Shown one piece after another: positions 25,204 to 33,742 of a stretch of DNA of 64,000 nucleotides (positions are counted from its first letter, which is position 1; the number at the start of each line of letters is the position of its first letter). Under the pieces are notes generated by a model. The model saw only the letters and a program-made list of their open reading frames with translations, was not told the origin of the DNA and made no database searches. The stretch covers positions 744,001-808,000 of the forward strand of contig NZ_JACHWH010000001.1 in the NCBI RefSeq assembly GCF_014191255.1, given 5' to 3'. A program made the position numbers and the translations under genes. This DNA comes from Amycolatopsis bartoniae (GTDB taxonomy: Bacteria > Actinomycetota > Actinomycetes > Mycobacteriales > Pseudonocardiaceae).

Positions 25204-25407
25204 TCAGCGGCGGGCTTGCCAGGCGGTGACCGCTCCGGTGACGCCGGCGATCACGGCGCCGAAGATGCCCGGGTCGATCCAGGGGTTGCTCGCGTGGCTG
25301 AGGTAGCCGATGCCGACCATCGCGAAGTACGCCGCCACCACGGCCAGTGCCAGCCGCAGGACCAGGCGCCAGCCGTGGGGGTGGACGCGCTTCCAGTCTT
25401 CGGTCAT
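25204..25407 (-). CDS. Small two-TM membrane protein
   Basis: 67 residues: a cytoplasmic-looking start (TEDWKRVHPHGWR), hydrophobic segment LVLRLALAVVAAYFAMVGIGYL, a polar loop SHASNPWIDP, then GIFGAVIAGVTGAVTAWQ and a basic end. No recognised function. Its ATG overlaps the stop of a 32-residue upstream frame (ATGA), suggesting a two-gene unit; it faces rmlA tail to tail, 2 bp apart. Confidence 0.7.
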   Translation of the reverse strand: MTEDWKRVHPHGWRLVLRLALAVVAAYFAMVGIGYLSHASNPWIDPGIFGAVIAGVTGAVTAWQARR

Positions 25408-25502
25408 CGCTCACTCCGCCGCAGCCGGAAGAACACCGTCCACAGGATCGCCACGATCAGCCCGTTGCGGACCGGGTGCGGGTTGAACGGGTCGTCGGCC
25501 AC
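25404..25502 (-). CDS. Very small single-TM peptide
   Basis: 32 residues from GTG 25502: VADDPFNPHPVRNGLIVAIL, then WTVFFRLRRSER. A polar N-terminus, one short hydrophobic stretch and an arginine-rich end. It is supported mainly by the exact 4-bp ATGA overlap with the next membrane gene and by GAGG about 10 bp upstream. It could be a leader peptide or be non-coding. Confidence 0.5.
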   Translation of the reverse strand: MADDPFNPHPVRNGLIVAILWTVFFRLRRSER

Positions 25503-25643
25503 CGCACCAGCCTCACATGATCCGTCCGGGGTAGCACGGCGCCGAACGGAGCAATGAGCGAGGCGCCGTCCGGGAGCTTCCCTCCTTACCTACTTCCGAG
25601 TACTGTTCGGTTGCCGGTTCTCCGTGGGAATGGGGGAGACGCA

Positions 25644-26609
25644 ATGAAGCGTTTCGTGGTCCTGTTCGTGGGCGTCGTGCTCGCGTTGCTGCCCGGGGTC
25701 GTCACCGCACAGGCGGACACCCCGCGCCCGGTGGTCTACTCCGGGATCGCCGCGCTCGCCAACGGCGCGCTGCGGCCGGACACCGACCCCGACGGCGCCA
25801 ACGACTGGAGCTGTCGCCCCTCCGCCGCGCACCCGCGGCCCGTCGTCCTCGTGCACGGGACCGCCGAGAACATGACCTACAACTGGTTCACCCTCGCGCC
25901 GCTGCTGCGCAACGAGGGCTACTGCGTCTTCGCCCTCAACTACGGCGAGACCGCCGAATACCACATCGGACTGCCCGGCTCGCTGCACACCTACGGCGCG
26001 GCGCACATCCCCGGCAGCGCGCAGGAGCTGAGTGCCTTCGTGGACAAGGTGCTCGCCGCCACCGGAACGTCCAAAGTGGACCTCGTCGGGCACTCGCAGG
26101 GCGGCATGATGCCGCGCTACTACCTGAAGTTCCTCGGCGGCGCGAGCAAGGTCGACAAGCTCGTCGCGCTGTCGCCGTCCAACCACGGGACCAACGCCGA
26201 CGGCCTCGCGCTGCTGCCCGGCGTGCCGTTCCTGCTGACCGCCGGACTGGGACCGGCCGCCGAGGACCAGCTCGCCGGCTCGCCATTGCTCCAGCAGCTC
26301 AACGCGGGCGGCGACACCGTTCCCGGCGTCACTTACACCGTGATCCAGACCCGCTACGACGAGATCGTCACCCCGTACACGTCGGCGTTCCTCACCGGCC
26401 CGGACGTCACGAACATCCTGCTGCAGGACCAGTGCCCGCTCGACACGAGCGAGCACCTCGGCATCTCGTTCGACTCCATCGCGCTGCGCGACGTGCTCAA
26501 CGCGCTCGACCCCGCGCACACGCAGGCGCCGGACTGCACGCTGACCCTGCCGATCAACGGTGGTGGCTACGACGCCCAGGCTCGTGCGGCCGCGACGTGG
26601 ACCCCGTGA
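25644..26609 (+). CDS. Secreted lipase (alpha/beta hydrolase)
   Basis: 321 residues. Signal peptide MKRFVVLFVGVVLALLPGVVTAQA, mature start near DTPRPVV. HPRPVVLVHGTAENMTYNW gives the HG oxyanion motif. VDLVGHSQGGMMPRYYLKFLGG is the GHSQG nucleophile elbow. TRYDEIVTPYTSA carries the acid residue and SEHLGISFDSIA the catalytic His, matching actinobacterial lipase class 2 (EstA/LipC-like) enzymes. Extracellular triacylglycerol or ester hydrolysis is expected. The 3' end overlaps the converging tetR gene by 56 bp. Confidence 0.92.
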   Translation: MKRFVVLFVGVVLALLPGVVTAQADTPRPVVYSGIAALANGALRPDTDPDGANDWSCRPSAAHPRPVVLVHGTAENMTYNWFTLAPLLRNEGYCVFALNYGETAEYHIGLPGSLHTYGAAHIPGSAQELSAFVDKVLAATGTSKVDLVGHSQGGMMPRYYLKFLGGASKVDKLVALSPSNHGTNADGLALLPGVPFLLTAGLGPAAEDQLAGSPLLQQLNAGGDTVPGVTYTVIQTRYDEIVTPYTSAFLTGPDVTNILLQDQCPLDTSEHLGISFDSIALRDVLNALDPAHTQAPDCTLTLPINGGGYDAQARAAATWTP

Positions 26610-27150
26610 CGACGTCCGCGAGGTCGTCCAGCGCCTCCCGGACCAGCGCGGGCAGGTCCTCCTCCCCGGAGACCCAGCGCTGAAAGGCCGTCCGGAACAC
26701 CGCGACGGCCACCTCGGCGACCACCGCCGGTGACCGCACGCCGCGTTCCGCAAGCACCACTTCCAGCGCGCCGGACCACGCCGAAACCTTGCTCAGCTCG
26801 CGTTCGCGCAGCTCGGGATGGGCGGCGATGATCCGCGCCCGCGTGAGCGCGGCTTCCCGTCGTGGCTGGAGATGAGTCGCGACCGCGGCCAGGCCACGAG
26901 ATACCGCCTCCCACGGCGTCGCGTCCTCGGGCGCCTCGGCGACCGTTGTGACGAGCAGGTCCTGCAGCTCGCTCTCGTTGCCGAAGAGCACTTCACGCTT
27001 GTCGGCGAAGTAGCGGAAGAACGTGCGCTCGGTCAGCCCGGCGCGCGCCGCGACCGAAGCGACCGACGTCTCGGCGAAGCCCTGCTCGGCGTACAGCTCC
27101 AGCGCCGCTTCCTGCAGGCGGCGTCGGGCGTCGGGCTTCCATCGGCTCAT
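26554..27150 (-). CDS. TetR family transcriptional regulator
   Basis: 198 residues. KPDARRRLQEAALELYAEQGFAETSVASVAARAGLTERTFFRYFADKREVLF is the HTH, of the AcrR/SACE_7040 style with TERTFFRYF. The C-terminal domain ends in an SRPHEPGRRSHHR tail that overlaps the lipase coding end. Divergent from an alpha/beta-hydrolase gene; the long inverted repeat at 27168-27213 in between is the likely operator. Confidence 0.92.
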   Translation of the reverse strand: MSRWKPDARRRLQEAALELYAEQGFAETSVASVAARAGLTERTFFRYFADKREVLFGNESELQDLLVTTVAEAPEDATPWEAVSRGLAAVATHLQPRREAALTRARIIAAHPELRERELSKVSAWSGALEVVLAERGVRSPAVVAEVAVAVFRTAFQRWVSGEEDLPALVREALDDLADVVTGSTSRPHEPGRRSHHR

Positions 27151-27167
27151 TCCTCGATCCTAGGTGA

Positions 27168-27213
27168 TGTCAGCCTCTGTCATCGCGGTGTAGCCTGATG
27201 ACAGAGACTGACA
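27168..27213. promoter_or_regulatory. 17-bp inverted repeat operator between tetR and esterase gene
   Basis: TGTCAGCCTCTGTCATC (27168-27184) and GATGACAGAGACTGACA (27197-27213) match at 16 of 17 positions across a 12-bp spacer. The right arm abuts the AGGAGG ribosome binding site of the esterase gene, so binding there would block both promoters. Confidence 0.75.
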
Positions 27214-27224
27214 TAGGAGGAAAC

Positions 27225-28139
27225 ATGCCTCGTCCCGACGTGCGCCGGCTGCTGGACTACGTGAACGCGGCCGGACCCACGGAGCTTGACATCGAGATCG
27301 TGCGGAAGTCGCAGGACGCCGCCGTCGAGCAGGCGGACCTGCCGATGGGTGACCTGGCCACGGTGCGGGATCTCGAAATGCCCGGCGGTATCAGGGCGCG
27401 GCTGTTCGACCCGCGCGAAAGCCGCGAGCCCGGGCCGGTCGTCCTGTGGCTGCACGGCGGCGGTTTCGTCTGGGGTGGCGTCGAAAGCCACCAGAGCCTG
27501 TGCGCGCAGGCCGCCCGCGAGCTGGACCTGCCGGTGGTGCTCGTCGAGTACCGGCTGGCTCCGGAGGCGAAGTTCCCCGCCGCGCAGGACGACGCCGAGA
27601 CCGCGGCCCGGTGGCTCGCCGGCAACCCCGCCGAGCTGGGGCGCGAGGTTCGCTCGCTCGTGCTCGCCGGGGACAGCGCGGGCGGCCTGCTGACCATCGT
27701 GACGGCCATGGCGCTGCGGGACCGCCCGGCCGCGGTCGGCGTCGACGCGCACCTGGTGATCTACCCCGTGGCCGACGAGTCGCGGGAGTACCCGTCGGAG
27801 CGGGAGTTCGCCGAGGGCTACCTGCTCACCGCGGCGCAGCGGCGCTGGTTCCGCGAGCAGTACCAGCCCGTGCCCGACGACGTCCGGGCGTCCCCGCTGC
27901 TCGGCGACCTGACCGGGCTGCCGCCCGCCGTCGTGATGACCGCCGAACTCGATCCCGTGCGTGACCACGGCCGCGCCTACGCGGCGGCGTTGGTCTCCGC
28001 CGGGGTGCCGACCGTGTTCCAGGAGGCCAAGGGCATCGTCCACGCGTTCGTGCTGATGCGTGGGGCCGTGCCGTCGGCGCGTGCGGACGTGTCGGCCGCG
28101 CTCGCCGCATTACGGGGCGTCACAGGTACGGCCGCGTGA
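27225..28139 (+). CDS. Alpha/beta hydrolase, hormone-sensitive lipase (esterase family IV)
   Basis: 304 residues. VVLWLHGGGFVWGGVESH contains the HGGG oxyanion box, VLVEYRLAPEAKFPAA the RLAPE segment, and LVLAGDSAGGLLTIV the GDSAGG nucleophile motif. TAELDPVRDHGRAYA and KGIVHAFVLM supply Asp and His. Cytosolic ester hydrolase. ATG 27225 follows AGGAGG; the longer frame starting MTETDIGG is inside the operator and rejected. Under control of the divergent TetR. Confidence 0.94.
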   Translation: MPRPDVRRLLDYVNAAGPTELDIEIVRKSQDAAVEQADLPMGDLATVRDLEMPGGIRARLFDPRESREPGPVVLWLHGGGFVWGGVESHQSLCAQAARELDLPVVLVEYRLAPEAKFPAAQDDAETAARWLAGNPAELGREVRSLVLAGDSAGGLLTIVTAMALRDRPAAVGVDAHLVIYPVADESREYPSEREFAEGYLLTAAQRRWFREQYQPVPDDVRASPLLGDLTGLPPAVVMTAELDPVRDHGRAYAAALVSAGVPTVFQEAKGIVHAFVLMRGAVPSARADVSAALAALRGVTGTAA

Positions 28140-28359
28140 TCATCTCCAGGCCGTGTCCCGCGGGGTCGAGGAAGTAGACGCCGCGGCCGCCGTGCTCTGT
28201 GTTCGTCTCGCCGGGCCGCTGCCGGTGCGGGTCGGCCCAGTGCTCGATGCCCTGTTCACGCAGCCGCGCGTACGCCCTGTCGAACAGGTCGCGGTAGAAC
28301 GCCGCGGACCGCTGCCGGTCCTTCGACGCGATGATGGTGTGGTTGAACTTGGTGGCCAT
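28120..28359 (-). pseudogene. VOC/glyoxalase-family gene with apparent in-frame internal deletion
   Basis: 79 residues from ATG 28359. The start (ATKFNHTIIASKDRQRSAAFYRDLF) and the end (DRAYARLREQGIEHWADP..., GGRGVYFLDPAGHGLEMITR) match full-length ~120-residue VOC proteins of this group. About 40-45 residues that normally lie between RDLF and FDRAYARL (the central strands and metal/substrate pocket) are absent. The join is in frame at RDLF-DRAYARL. The protein may not fold as a normal VOC module. The end overlaps the esterase gene by 20 bp. Confidence 0.65.
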
Positions 28360-28383
28360 GGTCCGGCCAAGCCAACCGGAAAT

Positions 28384-28420
28384 CCCGGCCGCGGGCAACG
28401 TCTTTTCGCCCGCGGCCGGG
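28384..28420. terminator. 13-bp GC-rich hairpin, probable terminator
   Basis: CCCGGCCGCGGGC and GCCCGCGGCCGGG form a perfect 13-bp stem around an 11-nt loop. It lies 14 bp beyond the stop of the hydrophobic-protein gene on the minus strand. The following U-tract is weak, so efficiency is uncertain. Confidence 0.65.
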
Positions 28421-28433
28421 ACCGGTCCGGCGT

Positions 28434-28592
28434 TCAGCGCTTGAGCGCGGAGCGCTTGACCCAGCCGACGGCGGCGGTGGCGATGAACAGCACCGCGCCG
28501 ATGATCAGCAGCCAGAACAGCCCCTTGACCACGGCGCCGACCACCACGAGCACCAGCCAGACCAGCAACAGCAGCCCGATCAGTCCGAGCAT
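28434..28592 (-). CDS. Small hydrophobic membrane protein
   Basis: 52 residues: MLGLIGLLLLVWLVLVVVGA, then a central VVKGLFWLLIIGAVLFIATAAVGWV and a basic end KRSALKR. Two membrane segments with little else, like the small hydrophobic proteins common in actinobacteria. Ends before the hairpin at 28384-28420. No function is assigned. Confidence 0.72.
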   Translation of the reverse strand: MLGLIGLLLLVWLVLVVVGAVVKGLFWLLIIGAVLFIATAAVGWVKRSALKR

Positions 28593-28762
28593 TGCACCCA
28601 CCTCGCTTCTTCCGCCGCCCTGGGCGGCTTTGGCCGGGAGTACCCCGGGAAGGCCCGGTTCACTCCGTCAGCCGTTGCTCGCGGCGCCGTCGAGCTGTTT
28701 CGTCGTTTTGTCGTGAACTGGTCCGAAGTAGACGCACTCGACGCGCAGCGCAACCGCGTGCG

Positions 28763-30244
28763 TCAACCCCAGAACTCGCACTGGTGCTCGGCGCTGAGCT
28801 GCCGGTCGGAGATGGGCACCGAGGCGCCACCCGCGCGCAGGGAGAACGTCGAGCCCGGGAAGGCCGGCCAGCCGGGGTTGCCCCAGCGGATGAACGACGT
28901 CCAGTACCGCACCATGTCCCGCGACAGCCGCCGTTCCGCCGCGTTGAACGTCGGCGCGATCGGCGTGCCGTTGTCGAAGCTCGGCCACAGGTACGCCAGT
29001 TCCGCCGCGTGCCCGGCGCCCCACACGTAACCGGCCGGGGTCGGGCTCAGGCCGGGGCCCGTGCGGTGGTCGAACTCGTAGGAGTAGGTGCGGGTGTAGC
29101 GCGTGAAGGTCTGGACCAGTGACCGTTCGCTGCAACCGCCGATGCCGCCCACCGAACCGGAGTCGGTCATGATTGCGCCGATCAGGTAGGCCGCGGTGAA
29201 CTGGTCGGACCGCGCCGGCCACGGATACCGGGCGAGGACACTGCTGTCGTAGTTCGCCAGCACCCACGCCTCGTACTGCTCGCGGGTCGAGCCGACGAAC
29301 CCCTGCGCGAACGTCCTGCCCTCGTCCCGGTTCGCGCCGATCAGCAGCGGGACGTGTGGAAACGCGCCGCTGCGGATCACGGCGTCCGGTGGCTGGGGCA
29401 ACGCGGGCGTTCCGCTCACCAGCGACGCCGTCGCGTTGGCGTCGACCAGCCGCGCCGCCGGAAGCGCACGCAGGCAGGCGACGTCCGCGCAGCCGAGCGA
29501 GCTCGCCACTGTCGTCCCGTTCTGCTCCGCCTGCGGCAACGGGGTGCTCGGGCACGATCCACTTTGGATGATCGCTTGCCGGAAAAGGCCACGGGAGCCC
29601 GGGGAAGCCAGGTGCGCGCACGTCGAGAAGCCGCCCGCGGACTCGCCGCCCACCGTGACCTGCCCGGGATCGCCGCCGAACGCCGCGATGTTCTGCCGCA
29701 CCCAGCGCAACGCGGCCTGCTGGTCGAGGAACCCGTAGTTCCCGGACTGCCCGGCCTCCGCGGTGAGCCCCGGGTGCGCGAGGAAACCGAACACGCCGAG
29801 GCGGTAGTTGATCGTCACCACCACGACGTCCTGGCTGGCCAGCAGGCTGCCGTCGTGCTGGTTCGAGCTGCCGTTCTGCAGCCCGCCGCCGTGGATCCAC
29901 ACGTACACGGGCAGCTTCTTCGCGCCCGTTGGCCGCTGCACGTTGAGGAACAGGCAGTCCTCGGTCTCCGAGCGCGGGCCGTTGGTGCTGGCCTGCGCGG
30001 GACACCGGTTGCCGTACTCGGTGGCGTCGCGGACCCCGCTCCACGACACCGGCGGCGCGGGCGCCCGCCAGCGCAGGTCACCGACGGGCGGCGCCGCGTA
30101 CGGGATGCCGAGGAAGTTGTCGACGCCGTTCGCCGAACTGCCGCGCACCACGCCGGACTGCGTGCGGGCGTGCGGGCTTTCCGAGGCGGCGGCCGTGCCG
30201 GTGGCCAGCAGGAAGAACGCGACCAGGAGCGAGACGAGCTTCAC
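28763..30244 (-). CDS. Secreted type-B carboxylesterase/lipase
   Basis: About 493 residues. Signal peptide VKLVSLLVAFFLLATGTAAA. TEDCLFLNVQRP and PVYVWIHGGGLQNGSS (HGGG oxyanion hole) are followed by VTVGGESAGGFSTCAHLASP with the GESAGG serine and later ANRDEGRTF for the acidic residue, all classical type-B carboxylesterase (PnbA) signatures. GTG 30244 is selected because GAGGAGG lies 5 bp upstream. It lies 10 bp downstream of the GH3 gene on the same strand, so the two are probably one transcript for degrading an esterified glycoside or polysaccharide (inference). Confidence 0.93.
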   Translation of the reverse strand: MKLVSLLVAFFLLATGTAAASESPHARTQSGVVRGSSANGVDNFLGIPYAAPPVGDLRWRAPAPPVSWSGVRDATEYGNRCPAQASTNGPRSETEDCLFLNVQRPTGAKKLPVYVWIHGGGLQNGSSNQHDGSLLASQDVVVVTINYRLGVFGFLAHPGLTAEAGQSGNYGFLDQQAALRWVRQNIAAFGGDPGQVTVGGESAGGFSTCAHLASPGSRGLFRQAIIQSGSCPSTPLPQAEQNGTTVASSLGCADVACLRALPAARLVDANATASLVSGTPALPQPPDAVIRSGAFPHVPLLIGANRDEGRTFAQGFVGSTREQYEAWVLANYDSSVLARYPWPARSDQFTAAYLIGAIMTDSGSVGGIGGCSERSLVQTFTRYTRTYSYEFDHRTGPGLSPTPAGYVWGAGHAAELAYLWPSFDNGTPIAPTFNAAERRLSRDMVRYWTSFIRWGNPGWPAFPGSTFSLRAGGASVPISDRQLSAEHQCEFWG

Positions 30245-30254
30245 CACGGCCTCC

Positions 30255-32630
30255 TCAGCGGACGAAAACGGTTCGGCGGAGCCGGACGTCCCGCGAGGAC
30301 GACCCGACCTGGACCTCGCGGCTGCCCGGCACCACGCGCCAGCCGCCGGAGGACCAGTACGACAGCGCACGTTCGGGGATCTCCAGCCGCATCCGGCGGC
30401 TCTCGCCCGGGTGTAGCTCGGCGCGGGCGAACGCCGCGAGCTGCCGGGCCATCGGCACCGGCGCCGAGGACGGCGGCGTGACGTACACCTGCGCCACCTC
30501 GGCTCCCGTGCGGTCTCCGGTGTTGCGCAGCACGAACTCCACGTGCCGCCCCTGCACGGACAGGTCGCTGTAGCGGAAGCGCGTGTAGGACAACCCGTGC
30601 CCGAACGGGAACAGCGGCTCGACGTCGTTCGCGTCGTAGAAGCGGTAGCCGACGAAGATGCCTTCGCTGTACTGCGCGTGCCCGTTCACGCCGGGATAGC
30701 GCTCGGGCGGGGCGGTCGGCGCGTCCTCCGCCCGCTTCGGATACGTCTCGGGCAGCTTGCCCGCCGGGTTCGCCTCGCCGAGCAGGAGCGCGGCCGTGGC
30801 GTCGGCGCCCTCCTGGCCGGGGTACCACATCTGCAGCACGGACGCCGTCTTGTCCAGCCACGGCATGGTGATCGGGTCGCCGGTGTTGAGCACGACGACC
30901 GTGCGCGGGTTGGCCGCGCTGACGGCCTCGACCACCGGGTCCTGGGCGTCGGGCAGGGCGAGGCTCGTGCGGTCCTGCCCCTCGGTGCCCTCGTTGAACG
31001 CGAACAGCAGCACGGTCCGCGCCGAGCGGGCGAGCGCGACGGCGTCGTCGAGCGCCTGCTGTTTCCGGGCCGGGGTGATCCAGGCGAGCCTGACCCGCAA
31101 CGGGGTGTCGGCCGCGCCGTTCGCGGTGATCGTGAACTGGTGCGCCTGCCCGGCGACGAGGTGGACGACCTTGCCCGCGTTGCCCAGGCCGTCGCCGGTG
31201 GCGAGCAGCCGGCTGTTGCCGCCGAAGATCGCGCCGACGGACCCGATCTGCGCGCCGTCGAGGGTGAGCGTGATACCGCCCTGGAACGACTGCACCGCCC
31301 CGGCACCCTGGATGCGCAGGTCGTAGTCGCCGGTCACGGGGGCGGTGAGCGTGCCGGTCCACGTGCGCGTGGTCCCCGCGGGCAGTGTGACGTCGATGGT
31401 GCCCGTGGACAGCGCCGACGCGGGGATGGGTACGCCGTCGAGGTCCACGCCCGGCGCGTAGGGCAGCTCGTGCCCGGCCCGGCGGGCGAGCGCGGCGAGC
31501 GGGCTTTCCGCGGCGGCCGGGATGACGTGCGCGCTGCCACCGCCGCCGACCAGCGGGCTCTTGGCGGTCGGACCGACGACGGCGACCGAATGCAGATCGG
31601 CCAGCGGCAGGACGGACTTCTCGTTGCGCAGCAACACGGCTCCCGCGACGGCGAAGCGCCGCGCGGCCTTGGCGTGCCCCTTCGTGTCGAGCGGTGGGCG
31701 CGGCCTCGGCCGGCCGAGCAGTCCGAACCGCTGGAGCTGTCCCACGATCCGCCGCGCGGCAGCGTCCACAACGGACTCCGGGATGGTGCCAGCACGCACC
31801 GCGGCGACGAGGCCGCCGAAGTACGTCCCGTCCGGCATCTCCATGTCGAGCCCGGCGACGACGGCTTCGGTGCTGTGGGTGGCGTACCAGTCCGACATGA
31901 CGAAACCGCGGAAGCCCCAGTCGTTCCGCAGGATCTCCGTGAGCAGATGCCGGTTCTCCGACGCGTACACGCCGTTGACGCGGTTGTAGGAAGCCATCAC
32001 CGCGCCGACCCCGGCGCGGACGGCCGCCTCGAACGCAGGCAGGTAGATCTCCCGCAGCGTGCGCTCGTCGACGTCCGCGCTGACGGTCTGGCGGCCGTTC
32101 TCGAAGTTGTTCGCCGCATAGTGCTTGACCGTCGCGATGAGGCCGGCTTCCTGGATGCCGCGCACCTCGGCGCCGACGAGGGTGCCCGCGAGCAGCGGGT
32201 CTTCGCCCAGTGTCTCGAAGTTCCGGCCCGCCTGCGGCACGCGGACGATGTTGGTCATGGGCGCGAGCAGCACGTCCTGGCCGAGCGAACGGCCTTCCTC
32301 GCCGATGACGCGGCCGTAGTCGCGGGCCGTGTCCGGGTCGAACGTGGAGGCCAGCGCGACCGGCGCGGGCAGGGCGGTGGCGTGCCGGGTCACGCGGACC
32401 CCGGCCGGACCGTCGGTGAGGCGGATCTCGGGAATGCCGAGGCGGGGAACGCCGGGGAGGTAGCCGGCCTGGCCGAGCGAGTTCGGGTCGGTGGCGCCGT
32501 GCAGCAGCGACACCTTCTCTTCGAGGGTCATCCGGCTGACCAGGTCACCGCTCGCGGCGGCGGCGGGAAGTGCGGGGGAGAGGGCGACCGCGGCGGTCGC
32601 CAGTAGCAGGGTGCGTCGGTCGACATCCAT
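30255..32630 (-). CDS. Secreted GH3 beta-glycosidase with PA14-like insert
   Basis: 791 residues. MDVDRRTLLLATAAVALSPALPAAAA is a Tat-like signal with RRTLL. The GH3 N-domain has RMTLEEKVSLLHG, RLTDGPAGVR, KHYAANNFENGR and GFVMSDWYATHS, whose Asp (SDW) is the nucleophile. A beta-sandwich insert (RTWTGTLTAPVTGDYDLRIQGAG) looks like PA14. Then come the C-domain (SVAVVGPTAKS, FNEGTEGQDR) and a terminal fibronectin-III-like domain (VEFVLRNTGDRTGAEVAQVYV). Exported beta-glucosidase or xylosidase; the exact sugar is unknown. First gene of a pair with the carboxylesterase. ATG 32630 begins at the signal peptide. Confidence 0.94.
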   Translation of the reverse strand: MDVDRRTLLLATAAVALSPALPAAAASGDLVSRMTLEEKVSLLHGATDPNSLGQAGYLPGVPRLGIPEIRLTDGPAGVRVTRHATALPAPVALASTFDPDTARDYGRVIGEEGRSLGQDVLLAPMTNIVRVPQAGRNFETLGEDPLLAGTLVGAEVRGIQEAGLIATVKHYAANNFENGRQTVSADVDERTLREIYLPAFEAAVRAGVGAVMASYNRVNGVYASENRHLLTEILRNDWGFRGFVMSDWYATHSTEAVVAGLDMEMPDGTYFGGLVAAVRAGTIPESVVDAAARRIVGQLQRFGLLGRPRPRPPLDTKGHAKAARRFAVAGAVLLRNEKSVLPLADLHSVAVVGPTAKSPLVGGGGSAHVIPAAAESPLAALARRAGHELPYAPGVDLDGVPIPASALSTGTIDVTLPAGTTRTWTGTLTAPVTGDYDLRIQGAGAVQSFQGGITLTLDGAQIGSVGAIFGGNSRLLATGDGLGNAGKVVHLVAGQAHQFTITANGAADTPLRVRLAWITPARKQQALDDAVALARSARTVLLFAFNEGTEGQDRTSLALPDAQDPVVEAVSAANPRTVVVLNTGDPITMPWLDKTASVLQMWYPGQEGADATAALLLGEANPAGKLPETYPKRAEDAPTAPPERYPGVNGHAQYSEGIFVGYRFYDANDVEPLFPFGHGLSYTRFRYSDLSVQGRHVEFVLRNTGDRTGAEVAQVYVTPPSSAPVPMARQLAAFARAELHPGESRRMRLEIPERALSYWSSGGWRVVPGSREVQVGSSSRDVRLRRTVFVR

Positions 32631-32711
32631 GGGTACAGCCGCCTCTCGACGTTGGTCGGCGGGTGCTTTGGTGTGACGCACAACATATTGGGCGAAGTGC
32701 CCGGAACGGAA

Positions 32712-32731
32712 GACCTAGTGGACGGTAGGTC
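32712..32731. promoter_or_regulatory. Candidate operator upstream of tetR gene
   Basis: GACCTA-N8-TAGGTC is a perfect 6-8-6 inverted repeat between the divergent GH3 and TetR genes. It is the only palindrome seen in this 190-bp interval, and the TetR product could act here on both. Confidence 0.5.
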
Positions 32732-32819
32732 ATCACGGATCGATAAAGAAGCAGGTCAGCACATCCCTGGTTCGGGTGTTTCCTACTGATCGCTCGGCCG
32801 TTCGCGCCTAGGGTGAAGC

Positions 32820-33425
32820 ATGCCCAGCATCCGCAAGGCCACCCGGCGGGGCGAGCGCACGCGCGCCGCGATCCTGGACGCCGCCGTACCGCTCTTCGCG
32901 CGCCACGGCTACCGCGGCGCGCCGCTCTCGTCGCTGGCCGAGGCCGCGCGGCTCACCCAACCCGGTCTGCTGCACCACTTCCCGTCGAAGGAGCAGCTGC
33001 TGCTGGCGGTGCTGGAGGAACGCGACCGCGAAGCGATGCGCTGGATGCGGGACACGTGGTTCGACAGCGGAACGGCCGCGTTGCGCACGTTCGTCGCCTT
33101 GGTCGCGCACAACTCGACGACGCCGGAGCTGGTGCAGCTGTTCACCGTGCTGGTCGGCGAGGGCGTGTCCGAGAGCCATCCGGCGCACGAGTACTTCGCG
33201 GAGCGGTACGCGCGCCTGCGGGGCAACGTCCGCCGGGCGATCGCGCAGGGCCAGGACACGGGCGAGTTCCGCACGGACGTCGACGCGGGCGTGCTGGCCA
33301 ACCTGGTGCTCGCCATGCTCGACGGGCTCCAGATCCAGTGGCTGCTCGACCGGGACCAGGACATGACCACGGCGTTCGAGACGTTCACCGAGGTGCTGCT
33401 GGAGCACCTGAAGCCGCGGGACTAG
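32820..33425 (+). CDS. TetR family transcriptional regulator
   Basis: 201 residues. RRGERTRAAILDAAVPLFARHGYRGAPLSSLAEAARLTQPGLLHHFPSKEQLL is the HTH with the LLHHFPSK variant of the BetI/AcrR-like group. The C-terminal half has FTVLVGEGVSESHPAHEYF. ATG 32820 follows AGGGTGAAG. Divergent from the GH3/carboxylesterase pair, so it may control their expression in response to a sugar or ester product (inference). Its stop shares CTAG with the converging small gene. Confidence 0.92.
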   Translation: MPSIRKATRRGERTRAAILDAAVPLFARHGYRGAPLSSLAEAARLTQPGLLHHFPSKEQLLLAVLEERDREAMRWMRDTWFDSGTAALRTFVALVAHNSTTPELVQLFTVLVGEGVSESHPAHEYFAERYARLRGNVRRAIAQGQDTGEFRTDVDAGVLANLVLAMLDGLQIQWLLDRDQDMTTAFETFTEVLLEHLKPRD

Positions 33426-33667
33426 TCCCACGGGCCCCGCAGTGTGAGGACCACCCGCATCACGTGCTCCACGGCGGAGGCGAACATCGGGCCACGCAGT
33501 TCGCCGCGCTCGGCCAGGTTCCGCGACGCGAACTCGAGCACGCCCTCGGGGCCGACGCGGCGCACCACGAGCGCCGCGATCTCCTCCAGGTCGAGATCCG
33601 GGTGGTCGAGCCGCGTGAGCGCGACCTCGACGAGCAGCTCCTCGTCGGTCACACCGGTCTTCCGCAC
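33422..33667 (-). CDS. Hypothetical ~81-aa protein
   Basis: Not recognised. The sequence VTDEELLVEVALTRLDHPDLDLEEIAALVVRRVGPEGVLEFASRN, then LRGPMFASAVEHVMRVVLTL, is predicted helical and acidic. GTG 33667 gives 81 residues; GTG 33652 with GGAAG upstream gives 76. It converges on the tetR gene sharing CTAG and diverges from the flavin reductase-like gene. Confidence 0.65.
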   Translation of the reverse strand: MRKTGVTDEELLVEVALTRLDHPDLDLEEIAALVVRRVGPEGVLEFASRNLAERGELRGPMFASAVEHVMRVVLTLRGPWD

Positions 33668-33742
33668 ACGTCGAGGATACGCAGTGATCCACGTGTCCGA
33701 TTCCCGCCAGCACCCCGCGGCGCACAACCAGAGACTGGCCGT

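Noticed and set aside
23480..25306. A 608-codon plus-strand frame spanning the dsbA-like and rmlA genes
   Set aside because: It crosses two genes with clear family signatures on other frames and has no domain of its own.
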